Source: an uncultured Roseobacter sp. | GTDB taxonomy: Bacteria; Pseudomonadota; Alphaproteobacteria; Rhodobacterales; Rhodobacteraceae | NCBI RefSeq assembly: GCF_947496515.1 | Contig: NZ_CANMDB010000002.1 | Location: forward strand, 372,001 to 436,000 | Length of the DNA: 64,000 nt | Direction: 5' to 3' | Part shown: piece by piece, positions 43,588 to 52,374 of the stretch | How positions within the stretch are numbered: the stretch's first letter is position 1 | How the letters are laid out: each line of letters starts with the position of its first letter | The notes under the pieces: generated by a model | Told to the model about the DNA's origin: nothing | The model's database searches: none | The model's input: only the letters and a program-made list of their open reading frames with translations | Made by a program: the position numbers and the translations under genes

Positions 43588-44079
43588 TCAGCCCCCGTCC
43601 GTCTCGCGGGTACCGACGCGCACAGCCTCGGCCCCCTTCGTGTCTGCTTCCCGTTCAAGCTGCGGATCCGTGTTGATGCTGACCCCGCCAAGCCGACCCG
43701 TGGGGGCCACACGTGACTGGCGTTGCTGAACCACGTGCCATGCTTCATGCGGCAGGTGATGATCCTGCCCGGGACCGAGGTGAATATCGTCGCGCACAGC
43801 GAAAGCATGGGCTCCGATGGTCTTTGGCTCGGGCGAGGACCGATGCAGCCGCACGTCGCCCAGGTTCTGGCCGGAAAGCGCTTCGATGCCCTGCACCAGA
43901 TCTGCGGGCATACCGTTTGGGGCCGGTTGTCTTTGGACGGCGGGCGTGTAGGCAGCCTCCATCCGCGCGCGCTGTGCTGCGACCCGCGGGCTGTCCTGCA
44001 GCAGGTCGGCGCGACCCCCGCCGGACGGGGCTTCCGCGGCTTTGGTGTTTCGTGTCGGTGGCATGCGGCGCTTGCTCAT
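43588..44079 (-). CDS. eCIS-associated DUF4157 protein (HExxH metallopeptidase-like)
   Basis: 163 residues. A disordered N-terminus leads into the eCIS core DUF4157 domain (about 55-150): NGMPADLVQGIEALSGQNLG, DVRLHRSSPEPKTIGAHAFA, DIHLGPGQDHHLPHEAWHVV with the zinc motif HEAWH, then QQRQSRVAPTG and the conserved LEREAD. DUF4157 is a marker of eCIS loci, often fused to toxins; here it stands alone with no toxin fusion, so it may be a payload leader, chaperone or processing peptidase. It starts 3 bases after the upstream gene. Confidence 0.93.
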   Translation of the reverse strand: MSKRRMPPTRNTKAAEAPSGGGRADLLQDSPRVAAQRARMEAAYTPAVQRQPAPNGMPADLVQGIEALSGQNLGDVRLHRSSPEPKTIGAHAFAVRDDIHLGPGQDHHLPHEAWHVVQQRQSRVAPTGRLGGVSINTDPQLEREADTKGAEAVRVGTRETDGG

Positions 44080-44082
44080 GGC

Positions 44083-45099
44083 TCAGACCATCACATGCAT
44101 GATGGCAACAAAGCGGACCTCACCGTCCGCCCGTTCGGCCTGAACGGTCTGCGCCCCGGCGAGGGGCATGGAGACCGCCTGCTCCCTTTTGCCGGGCGCT
44201 CCTGCATGCACGAAGTCGATGCGTAGATCGCCGGGCGTGCTGCCGATCAACGGCAGGGGAGTGCTGGAGTTAAAGACCCAGACCTCCTGCCCGTCCAACC
44301 GCTGGCGCAGGGCAGCGTCAAAACCGACGCTCGGTTGCGATGCCCGCAGGGTGCTGGCCGACAGATCCTTGCCCGGTTGCAGCGCCCGTACAACATAGCG
44401 CCAGGTGCAGGCGCGGGTCTCGAACCGGGGCGCGACGGTCACCACATCGCCGGAGTTGTCCAGCAGACCGGCCAGATCCAGATCAAGCACGCAGGAAAGT
44501 TGCGGCCCGGGCACCGAGGTCAGGAACGCATCCAGCAGGGTTTTATCATCGTGCACCAGCAGATAGCGACCATCGGCAAGACCATGGGCGGTGATGTCCA
44601 GCGCCGTCATACCAGCGGGGGTCTCTGTCCCCTCCCAAACGGGAGTCCGGTCGCGCCACCGCAGCAGCGCTGGCTTGGCCGCTGCAAGCGGCGCATCAGC
44701 CCTGAACCGGAAGACCGGGTTGTGGATCGGCAGAATGTGCCCTGTGCCTGTGTCAATCTCCAGCCTGCCATCCGTCAGCGTCGCATCCGCGTCGGAGAGA
44801 AACAGCAGCGAGGTGCGGTCAATCTGACCGGTCCAGCCCGCGCGGGTGACAGCTTCGAATTCAGCGCCAAGACCGATCCGGAACAGCCCCGGCAACGCCC
44901 CCGCTGCATCGTCCCCCGACACATCCGAGTAGAGGTCGAGACCCTTGTCCGTGCTGTGCCAGCGATAGCCCTCGCGGGGGGCGTCCTGTGCCGTGGATCC
45001 CATCGGCGTGATCGGCAGGGCCAGCGGCGCGCCCACCCCGTAGTATGGATGCACCGAGCCCAGACGCAGGCGGTGGCGCAAAGACAGACCCATGGACAT
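44083..45099 (-). CDS. eCIS-cluster protein of unknown function
   Basis: 338 residues, predicted mostly beta and soluble, with no signal peptide or membrane segment. Stretches include GLSLRHRLRLGSVHPYYGVG, LDLYSDVSGDDAAGALPGLF, and the C-terminal WVFNSSTPLPLIGSTPGDLR. I do not recognise the family. It is placed between the DUF4255 and DUF4157 genes with 3-base gaps on both sides, so it belongs to the eCIS operon; a cap-associated or cargo-adaptor role is only a guess. Confidence 0.75.
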   Translation of the reverse strand: MSMGLSLRHRLRLGSVHPYYGVGAPLALPITPMGSTAQDAPREGYRWHSTDKGLDLYSDVSGDDAAGALPGLFRIGLGAEFEAVTRAGWTGQIDRTSLLFLSDADATLTDGRLEIDTGTGHILPIHNPVFRFRADAPLAAAKPALLRWRDRTPVWEGTETPAGMTALDITAHGLADGRYLLVHDDKTLLDAFLTSVPGPQLSCVLDLDLAGLLDNSGDVVTVAPRFETRACTWRYVVRALQPGKDLSASTLRASQPSVGFDAALRQRLDGQEVWVFNSSTPLPLIGSTPGDLRIDFVHAGAPGKREQAVSMPLAGAQTVQAERADGEVRFVAIMHVMV

Positions 45100-45102
45100 G
45101 CG

Positions 45103-45666
45103 CTACCCCTCCACATCCGTGCCAGTGATGATGCGTACATCTGCGCCCGCCAGCGGATCGGCCAGCGTCAGCATGCCCGCCTTGTAGACCACCGAGGGCA
45201 TGTATTTACCGCCGAGGGCGGACCACACGTTATGGATCGCCTGCAGATCGAGATCCTGCCACTGCAACCGCAACCGCTCGATCCCCTCGGGCAGCCGCGG
45301 ATGACGTCCCTGAGCGAACACCGGATTGGCCTGAAAGAACGCCACCGCCTGCGACAGCACGGCGAGGCTCACCTTATAGTTATCGGGAAAATTCGCCGCG
45401 ATCATGAAGACGAGATTGAGGTTCAGGCTCTGCGGCGCCCGGCGCGCACCGGCCTCCGTTGCATGGTGGGTTTGGCCGGTATTGGCCGCGATCCCCTCGC
45501 GCTCGATATTCACCAGCGTCAGGATCAGCCTGTCTCTGGTCTCCTTTCCCGCAACGGTGCCTTCCTGGGTCGAGCCGAGTGCCGTGAGCGCGCTGGCATC
45601 GGGAAAGCGCGGGCCCAGGTAGCCCTCCAGCTCCTCCTGCAAGAAGATCATCGCCCGGTCGATCAC
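45103..45666 (-). CDS. eCIS DUF4255 / Pvc16-like tube-cap protein
   Basis: 187 residues matching the Afp16/Pvc16 family (DUF4255): MIFLQEELEGYLGPRFP, LILTLVNIEREGIAANTGQ, NLNLVFMIAANFPDNYKVSL, AVLSQAVAFFQANPVF and LQWQDLDLQAIHNVWSALGG. Afp16 terminates the tube and sheath and sets particle length together with the tape measure. The GTG start at 45666 overlaps the ATPase stop (GTGA). Confidence 0.92.
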   Translation of the reverse strand: MIDRAMIFLQEELEGYLGPRFPDASALTALGSTQEGTVAGKETRDRLILTLVNIEREGIAANTGQTHHATEAGARRAPQSLNLNLVFMIAANFPDNYKVSLAVLSQAVAFFQANPVFAQGRHPRLPEGIERLRLQWQDLDLQAIHNVWSALGGKYMPSVVYKAGMLTLADPLAGADVRIITGTDVEG

Positions 45667-47012
45667 AGCCCGTGCCCCCGCAGTTGCCCCGATTTCAGCA
45701 GCTCGCGCCCCAGACTGTCGTGGAACTGATGCACCGTGATCTGCCGCGCACCGGCGCGCCGCATCTCCAGATAAAGATGCCGTGCCACATTCATGATGGA
45801 CCCGCCGGACAGCTCCTCAGACTGCGCAATCCGGGACAGATCGATCTGCGGATCCAGCGCCTTGGTCTGCGGAAAAGCGGTCTGCCACAGCTTCAGCCGG
45901 GCCGCGGCATCGGGCATCCGGAACTCCACAAACGACTGGAACCGCCGCGCAAAGGCCGCGTCGATATTGCCGCGGAAGTTGCTGGCCAGGATCACCACAC
46001 CGTCGAAACTCTCGATCCGTTGCAGCAGATAGGACACCTCCTGATTGGCGTAACGGTCGTTGCTGGCCGATACGTCCGTGCGTTTGCCAAAGAGCGCATC
46101 GGCTTCGTCAAAAAACAGGATCCATCCCTGCGCCTCTGCCCGCTCGTATACCTGTGCGAGGTTCTTTTCCGTCTCACCGATCCATTTCGACACGGTCTGC
46201 GCCAGATCGACCCGGTAGACATCGCGCCCGCAGGCCTGACCGATCACCGTCGCCGCGAGCGACTTGCCCGTCCCCGGCGGGCCAAAGAACAGGCTGCGAT
46301 ACCCCGGGGTAAAGAACCGCCCCGCATCCGAAGCCAGTATCGTCTCTCCGTGCTCCAGCCAGGCGAGGATCTCGTGCAGCGCCTCCATCGTCTCGGGCGG
46401 CAGGACCAGATCGTCCAGCGTCAAACGGGAGCAGAGCCGTTTTGCGGGAAAATCCTCGCGCGTCTCTGGGCGGTACGGCGCGTCAAAGAGCATCCTGCTA
46501 TGGAAATCAGGCGCGGGGATCAGCGGTGCCATCGTCAGCTCCGACAGCGGCGTTTTGGGCCGCTCCAGCAGATGGTGCTGAAAGAGAGGGCTGTCCGCGC
46601 CAAAATCCGCCAGTCCGCTGATCCGCTGCCGTTTATGGCCCAAACCAGCCACGAACACGGCGGTCCCCACTGTGGGCCGAACCGGCGTCGCACCCCCCGC
46701 GTGAAGGCAGAACTCAGAAAAGATGCGGTCCGTATTCTGGTTCTTGAGCAGGAACATATCCAGCGCCTCGGGCCGCAGGAGCGGCAGCAGCGCAAGCCCG
46801 ATGGCCAGCCTGTGCGACACCTCCAGCCCCGCGCGGTGCACCGCCTCCCCTAGCGGTCCGGCGCCCTCATCCAGCTTTGGCGGGCGCGGCAGGTCCTGCG
46901 GTCCGCGCGGGGTGTCATCCTGCGCGGTTGAGAAATACGCGGTGATCGCCGCCTCGATGCAGGCCTCGACCCAGTCAAGCTCCTGCGTCAAATGAGGGGC
47001 CCAGCCGCTCAC
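45663..47012 (-). CDS. eCIS AAA+ ATPase (Afp15/Pvc15-like)
   Basis: About 449 residues. N-terminal helical part (1-185) then a classical AAA+ domain with Walker A FGPPGTGKSLAATVIGQ, Walker B ILFFDEADALFG, sensor/ISS regions YLLQRIESFDGVVILASNF and arginine finger FARRFQSFVEFRMPD. Afp15 ATPases are conserved in eCIS and needed for particle production. The likely start is GTG 47012, overlapping the tape-measure stop as GTGA; a TTG at 47018 is also possible. Confidence 0.94.
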   Translation of the reverse strand: MSGWAPHLTQELDWVEACIEAAITAYFSTAQDDTPRGPQDLPRPPKLDEGAGPLGEAVHRAGLEVSHRLAIGLALLPLLRPEALDMFLLKNQNTDRIFSEFCLHAGGATPVRPTVGTAVFVAGLGHKRQRISGLADFGADSPLFQHHLLERPKTPLSELTMAPLIPAPDFHSRMLFDAPYRPETREDFPAKRLCSRLTLDDLVLPPETMEALHEILAWLEHGETILASDAGRFFTPGYRSLFFGPPGTGKSLAATVIGQACGRDVYRVDLAQTVSKWIGETEKNLAQVYERAEAQGWILFFDEADALFGKRTDVSASNDRYANQEVSYLLQRIESFDGVVILASNFRGNIDAAFARRFQSFVEFRMPDAAARLKLWQTAFPQTKALDPQIDLSRIAQSEELSGGSIMNVARHLYLEMRRAGARQITVHQFHDSLGRELLKSGQLRGHGL

Positions 47013-49846
47013 GTCCAACGCACCGTGAGAGGAGCGGGCATCCAGAGCAGCCTGACGGGAGACAGCGGCCAGGGCACCTGCCCCAGCAGCATGTCGAAAG
47101 GCCCTGCAGTGATTTTCAACGCGGAAGTCGCCCCTTGGCTATCGCGGAAAAACACCCCCTCGCGCATCAGAAACACATCACGCAAAGCGGTGATGTCTGT
47201 GTTCTGGAAAGCCGGGACGGAGGCTGTCACCCGGCGCAGCAGCGCCTCCGCCCCCTCGATCATCGCCGGGTCCAATGCGGTCTGAGGCGGGACGGGCGCA
47301 TCCAGAGGCAAACCGACAAGCAGCTTGTGCAGCGACAGTTCATGCTCAGCCCAGTCGGTCCTGCCGGAGGCAAGAAAAGACAGGTGGTGAATGGCAGCAT
47401 GGGCCGTGCCGCTGGCCCGGAAAGCGCCACCTTCGGTCAGCCCTGCCTCCTCAAAGTAGCGGGCAAGAAACGGCCACAACAGCGTCAGCCCGCCCATGTT
47501 CGTGCCGATCTCTCCGCCCGCCACTGCCGTTTCACTGGCGTGCTCCGGCGTAGTGGTGTACTCCGCGACGCGCAGGCGTGTTTGTGTCTCATCCGTGCCG
47601 GTTTCACGGGCGAGCAGCGGTGCCAGCCGGTCGGCGTCGATGCGCCCCTCCGCGTCCTCCGCCAGCGCGAGCAGCTCGGAAACCCGGACGGCCTCCACCG
47701 ATGGAAAGCCGCGCAGCACCATCGACACGGCGGCCCGTCGCGACAGTATGGTCCGGGCATCCGGCGGGGTGCGGAGCGCGTCCCTGACATCGCGCTCATC
47801 CAGATTGGCAGAGGCCGCGATAGCAGCGGTCAGCGCGGTTAAATCCCGGCGCGCATCCGCCTCGCCCACAAGCACACGAATGACAGCATCCCGCCACGCG
47901 TCGCCCCAGATGCGGGCAGGCACGGGGGGCGCACCCAGTGTCGCGAGGGCAAGACCTGTGCCATCCTTCAGCACCAGCACGTCCCGGGCGGAGGGTGCGG
48001 TAAAGAGCGCCGCAGCAAAGCGGGCGCGCGCCAAGGGCAATCGCATCAGAACCGCGCGCAGATCCTGCGCTGCCGTGTCATCTTCGCCGCCCGGCCAGAT
48101 GTTGCGCAGACCCGACAGACAGGCGGCCGCCGACGGTGGCGGCACTGCGTGCCCGCTCCGCAGGTAGGTGATCAGTTGCAGCACCGTCCGGTCCGCCCCT
48201 GCGTAGTGAGGTTGGCCCGGCCATAGCGCCGCCTCGGCATCCTTTAGTGTGGTGTCGCACATGGCCGGGTCCAGTCCCGCCCGCGCCAGTAGCTGCCGGG
48301 CAACGGGCTCTGACAAAAGCGCCAACCCCGCGGGCCAGCTGTCACCCTCATTCATTGGTTCGGGAGGATACCCGGCGCTCCCGGCATCTTTATCATCCTC
48401 GACCGTCACGGCTTTCCGGGGGTGTTGCTTCAGAGCCGTCGGTTCAAGCGCACGATCTGCGCTGGCCAAGCTCCATAGTCGGCGATGCACCATGCTGGCG
48501 AGATCCGGGGGCGCATCTGACCGACAGGCCCGCGCAACCCCGTCCAGCATGTCATCATCGACCATCACACGACGAGCGTCGTGTTGGTCCTCGGGGCCGA
48601 TATGCCCCGTGCCACCCGACGGCATCTTGTCCGACGTCCTCGGCCCGGTTGGCGGCTCGCGTCGGTGCGCGCCGCGCGGTTGCGGCGCATCGGCCTGCAT
48701 CGGCGCCGCCAGCCCGGCTGGTTCTGAGTGGGACATAGGCTCAGTTGGGTGATGGTTACCTTTGCTTATCGATGTCTGACCCGGCGTGCGCCAACGCCCA
48801 TCTACACCCGTCGATCCGGCATCCGCCTCCGACGGGATGTGGCTCGCCTCTTGGCGTGCGATCTGACCTCCGTCCTTTGCGCTTTTGCCGTCGTTTGATC
48901 CCTCCAGACCGGTCGAAGCCACTCTTGTGCCGTCTTGCTCAGGATCTTGTGCCGTCGTTTCAGGGGACATATCGACAGTGTTCAACGGGTCTCTTTCGCC
49001 GGACGCGCTGCCCTGTGCAGTGCGCGGCACCGACTGCGGCGACCTCTCCGCTCCAGCCCCTGCCAGATCCGGGTCCCTTGATCCTCCGGCATCCGCATTT
49101 GCAGCGTCGCCGAGATCGAGGATGTCGATGTACCGCGTAAGAGGCTGCGCGCCCGTTGCGCCCGAGCGATGCGCAGCGTCCCGCAGGAACCGCCAGTCCC
49201 GCACGCTCAGCCCTGCGTGCAGCCGTGTCCGGCCAGCCGGATCACCAATGGCTGTCCACACCACCGACGACAACCCCGCCAGATCCCGCGCCACCGCCCT
49301 GCGCAGGAGCGTCGGCAGATCCGCCGCCCTCGCGCCCGGCCAATCCGAATAACGACCGGTCCGCAGGTAGAACGCCAGACGATCCAGCGACCGGTGGCTT
49401 GCGCTGTCGCTATCATTCGACCCGACCGACCGCTGCGGATGGGGATCCGCATCCGGGGCGTTGCCAGATGGCTGCACCGCTGCCGCACCAGTCTCGGATC
49501 TGACCTGTGACGACTGGCCCGGCAGCACGGTGACCTCGCCGTCCCGCGAGCCGGTTGGAGCGGCACACCCTGCGTCCCGCAACGCCCCCGTTGAGACGGA
49601 GATCCCGGCGATGGCCGCGCGCAGCGCGCGCTCCAGCTGGTCTTCCAGCGCATCGGGTCGGACCACATCCGCGTCCACCACCAACGTGTCGATCACGACA
49701 TCCCCGTCGGGAAGCGCCTCGCTCAGGATGTGGCGCAGACGTCCCCGCGCAAAGGCCGACACGCGGGTCAGGACCTCCTCGCCCTGCCGGGTATCACAGA
49801 CCGCGATGTCAAAGCGCAACGCGTCAATGCTGTGCGGCTCGCTCAT
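47009..49846 (-). CDS. eCIS tape-measure protein (Afp14-like)
   Basis: About 945 residues. The N-terminus (DALRFDIAVCDTRQGEEVLT, RVSAFARGRLRHILSEALP) and the C-terminus (ELSLHKLLVGLPLDAPVPP, VTASVPAFQNTDITALRDVF, LMREGVFFRDSQ, LGQVPWPLSPVRLLWMPAPL) are the two conserved ends of the 'contractile injection system tape measure' family. Between them is a long low-complexity part (about 110-430, Asp/Ser/Pro/Gly-rich) and helical blocks. The ATG 49846 overlaps the stop of the upstream gene by 4 bases (ATGA), favoured over 49906. Length should set particle length. Confidence 0.88.
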   Translation of the reverse strand: MSEPHSIDALRFDIAVCDTRQGEEVLTRVSAFARGRLRHILSEALPDGDVVIDTLVVDADVVRPDALEDQLERALRAAIAGISVSTGALRDAGCAAPTGSRDGEVTVLPGQSSQVRSETGAAAVQPSGNAPDADPHPQRSVGSNDSDSASHRSLDRLAFYLRTGRYSDWPGARAADLPTLLRRAVARDLAGLSSVVWTAIGDPAGRTRLHAGLSVRDWRFLRDAAHRSGATGAQPLTRYIDILDLGDAANADAGGSRDPDLAGAGAERSPQSVPRTAQGSASGERDPLNTVDMSPETTAQDPEQDGTRVASTGLEGSNDGKSAKDGGQIARQEASHIPSEADAGSTGVDGRWRTPGQTSISKGNHHPTEPMSHSEPAGLAAPMQADAPQPRGAHRREPPTGPRTSDKMPSGGTGHIGPEDQHDARRVMVDDDMLDGVARACRSDAPPDLASMVHRRLWSLASADRALEPTALKQHPRKAVTVEDDKDAGSAGYPPEPMNEGDSWPAGLALLSEPVARQLLARAGLDPAMCDTTLKDAEAALWPGQPHYAGADRTVLQLITYLRSGHAVPPPSAAACLSGLRNIWPGGEDDTAAQDLRAVLMRLPLARARFAAALFTAPSARDVLVLKDGTGLALATLGAPPVPARIWGDAWRDAVIRVLVGEADARRDLTALTAAIAASANLDERDVRDALRTPPDARTILSRRAAVSMVLRGFPSVEAVRVSELLALAEDAEGRIDADRLAPLLARETGTDETQTRLRVAEYTTTPEHASETAVAGGEIGTNMGGLTLLWPFLARYFEEAGLTEGGAFRASGTAHAAIHHLSFLASGRTDWAEHELSLHKLLVGLPLDAPVPPQTALDPAMIEGAEALLRRVTASVPAFQNTDITALRDVFLMREGVFFRDSQGATSALKITAGPFDMLLGQVPWPLSPVRLLWMPAPLTVRWT

Positions 49847-52356
49847 GTCAGGCTGCCCTCTCCGAGGCTGCGGCGTCTTTTGTTGGTCGCGCGGATCTTG
49901 CGGCACAAGAGCTTATGTAGCCACAGCTGCAGAGCGCCGGATGCGGCTGCCGCGTCTGACAAAGAACTTGCGGTCCCTCCTGCGCGGGCGCACCGCTGGG
50001 TGTCGCGCCAGCGGGTATGATCTTCCTCGAAGGTCGGGCGCTCGGCAGGGTCCAGCGACAGATAACTGCGCGCCGTATGCGCTGGACATTCCTCATAGGC
50101 AATCTGCTCCACGAAAGTATGCGCATCGGCACTTGCCGGGCTCTCGTTCTCGCAGAAGACCAGACTGATGTGTGCGGTACCGTAGGGCAGCAGCACCGGT
50201 TTCAGAAACGCCGCCTCGGGATCTGCCACCGCCTGCGCGATCAGCTCGTCGCGGCAGGTCGCGGCAATGGTCGCCGACGGGAAGGTCTGCAGAATATCCG
50301 CGCCGTAGCCGGCGCCGCTATCGAGGCGCAGTGAGACCTGATGCCCGCCCGGCGGAAAGAGACGGTAGGCGGCGCGCGTGCTCATCATGCCGACCAGCGC
50401 CTGCCGGATCTGATCAGAATCCAGCGCGTCCGTCACCGGATCCACGACGAGGTGCAGCCGCATGGTCGGCAAGGTCACCTCGTAGGCAAGCATCTCCTTC
50501 CACCCGTCCGCACCTGTCCAGTCCGCCGTTGTGCTGTTGCGCAGCAGCACATGTTCGACCAGGTAGATCGGTGCATCATGGCCGGAGCGCAGCTGGATCC
50601 GTTCGATCAAGGCAGGCTGCGCGTCGGTATTCAGGTCCACGCCGAGGCCGCGTTCCTTGCCCAATGCCACCACCTTGCGCAGGAAGGTAATCTTGCGCTG
50701 CAAAAGCCAGTCCTGAAAGGCGCCGGGCATTTCGTGTTTGCGATCATAGAGCCTGCGCAGCGCCCGGTCATCGAAGGTTTCGCCAAAGCGGGCCAGCAAA
50801 TGCGACAGGGCGCGCTGTCGCCTGTCATAGTGGTCGTCATGTGCTGCGACCAACGTGCCGAGCGCCTCGCGGTACTGGGTGCGCCAGTGCGCCTCCGCCG
50901 CAGGTGTATCGGTGGCGCTGTAGGGCATCGGACCGCCCAGCAACGGGTCGATGAAAGGCGGCTGGTCGGCGGGGTCCAGATCGTCGGCCAGCGACTGGAA
51001 AGCGTAGGTTTGAGTAAGATCCCGGGTCGAAAAGAGCGCGGTGGTGTTTTCCAGCTGCGCCAGAAAATCCACCAGCACCTGCTCGAAAAACAAAAGATAC
51101 GTCTTGAGTTGCCGCGCCTTGGCCTGCCGCTGCGCACGGCCCGGGTTACCCGCGGGTAACCGGTCAGCCGCCGGATCAAAGGCAGTGCTGCCGAGCGTGC
51201 CAAGACCGTAAACCCCTGGAAAATAATGCTGAATCGACCGGTAGCGGGCCAGGTCCCGCCGTGCATTGCCACCCGGCACTTGTGTGTATTCGGCATCCTT
51301 GAGCCGTCTTTCGCGGTAGCCTGCCTGCCAGCGTTGTTTCTCCTCTGCGTGGCGCAGATGTGCAAAGACGCGCTTTGAATGCAGGTCGATCGTCTCGCCG
51401 CTGCGGTTCAGGGTGATCTGATCGAGGCTGTGAGGGTAGCGGGCCAGTGTGGGCACGGCCCGTGTGCTTTGAGCGGCGCGCCCGGTGTCGAACAGCACCT
51501 GCAGTCCGCTGACGGATTTGACCCCGGGCACCGCGATCATGGCGGCGAGAATCGTGCTGGTGTGGGGCATGCCGGCCATCGGCACCAGCTGATCGTCCGG
51601 AATCCGCCCGATCCGCAGGCTTGGTCCGTCAAAGATCTCTTCGGGGGGCAGCCCCGCCTGAAAGGCCTGATCAATCGTCTGCGCGGCGATCAAGGGGTTG
51701 ATTGCATTCTCCACCGCGAAAAGCGCGTCCGCGAGGATCGCATCCGGGTCACCGCCGACCTCTAACGCAAGCTCCATCCTGAGCCGGATCGTATGATCGC
51801 CGACGATCTCGATATGCTCGAAATCCATGCCGATGTTGCGCGCGCCCTGCAGCAAATCCCGGGTACAGGTCACGATGCGGTCGGGGTCCGCCTCTGTGGC
51901 GTGGCCATTCTCGTCATAGACCGGCGGGAAGGACTGAAGAAGCACGTCAAAGATCCCGGGACGGGCTGTGCCCTGATCATCGAGGCAAGGCACGACCCAC
52001 GCGCGGCGCACATCACGGACCCCGTCGTAAATCAGCTTTTCGTAGTCACGTGCGGTCACCGGCGCCGTGGTGAACGCGTCATTGCCGGTAAAGAGCGCCT
52101 GTTGATCCGCTGTCAGCCGGGTCTTTTCGACGGAGGAGGCGAGGATGTCGGCAATCTTGTGATTGGTACGGTAACTCAGATCCGTAAGCGCAAAGGCCAG
52201 CACTTCGAGCATGGTCACACCGGGATCGTGCTGGTTGTAATCGGTCCAGATGTCGCCGCTGAGGCGCTGCGCTTCGGTCAGGCCAGCGGCGATCAGCGCC
52301 TGCAGATCGAGCGTTTCGGGCTTGTCACCTCCGGTTATGATGGTGTCGCTGGCGAT
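49843..52356 (-). CDS. eCIS baseplate wedge protein (Afp12-like, baseplate-J type)
   Basis: The sequence runs from HDPGVTMLEVLAFALTDLSY, a universal baseplate-J opening motif, through RDYEKLIYDGVRDVRRAWVV, GVKSVSGLQVLFDTG and FPGVYGLGTLGSTAFDPAAD, to a helix-rich C-terminus. The first ATG, 52218, sits inside that motif, so the natural start must be earlier. In-frame codons upstream to 52374 encode GGDKPETLDLQALIAAGLTE and RLSGDIWTDYNQ, clearly part of the protein, but offer only a GTG at 52224 and no ATG or TTG. ATC 52356, with AGGAAAGG 7 bases before, is the best candidate, giving 837 residues. An unseen sequencing error is the alternative. It should form the wedge with the 1269-residue partner. 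Confidence 0.87.
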   Translation of the reverse strand: MASDTIITGGDKPETLDLQALIAAGLTEAQRLSGDIWTDYNQHDPGVTMLEVLAFALTDLSYRTNHKIADILASSVEKTRLTADQQALFTGNDAFTTAPVTARDYEKLIYDGVRDVRRAWVVPCLDDQGTARPGIFDVLLQSFPPVYDENGHATEADPDRIVTCTRDLLQGARNIGMDFEHIEIVGDHTIRLRMELALEVGGDPDAILADALFAVENAINPLIAAQTIDQAFQAGLPPEEIFDGPSLRIGRIPDDQLVPMAGMPHTSTILAAMIAVPGVKSVSGLQVLFDTGRAAQSTRAVPTLARYPHSLDQITLNRSGETIDLHSKRVFAHLRHAEEKQRWQAGYRERRLKDAEYTQVPGGNARRDLARYRSIQHYFPGVYGLGTLGSTAFDPAADRLPAGNPGRAQRQAKARQLKTYLLFFEQVLVDFLAQLENTTALFSTRDLTQTYAFQSLADDLDPADQPPFIDPLLGGPMPYSATDTPAAEAHWRTQYREALGTLVAAHDDHYDRRQRALSHLLARFGETFDDRALRRLYDRKHEMPGAFQDWLLQRKITFLRKVVALGKERGLGVDLNTDAQPALIERIQLRSGHDAPIYLVEHVLLRNSTTADWTGADGWKEMLAYEVTLPTMRLHLVVDPVTDALDSDQIRQALVGMMSTRAAYRLFPPGGHQVSLRLDSGAGYGADILQTFPSATIAATCRDELIAQAVADPEAAFLKPVLLPYGTAHISLVFCENESPASADAHTFVEQIAYEECPAHTARSYLSLDPAERPTFEEDHTRWRDTQRCARAGGTASSLSDAAAASGALQLWLHKLLCRKIRATNKRRRSLGEGSLT

Positions 52357-52374
52357 GACCGGACCTTTCCTGCG

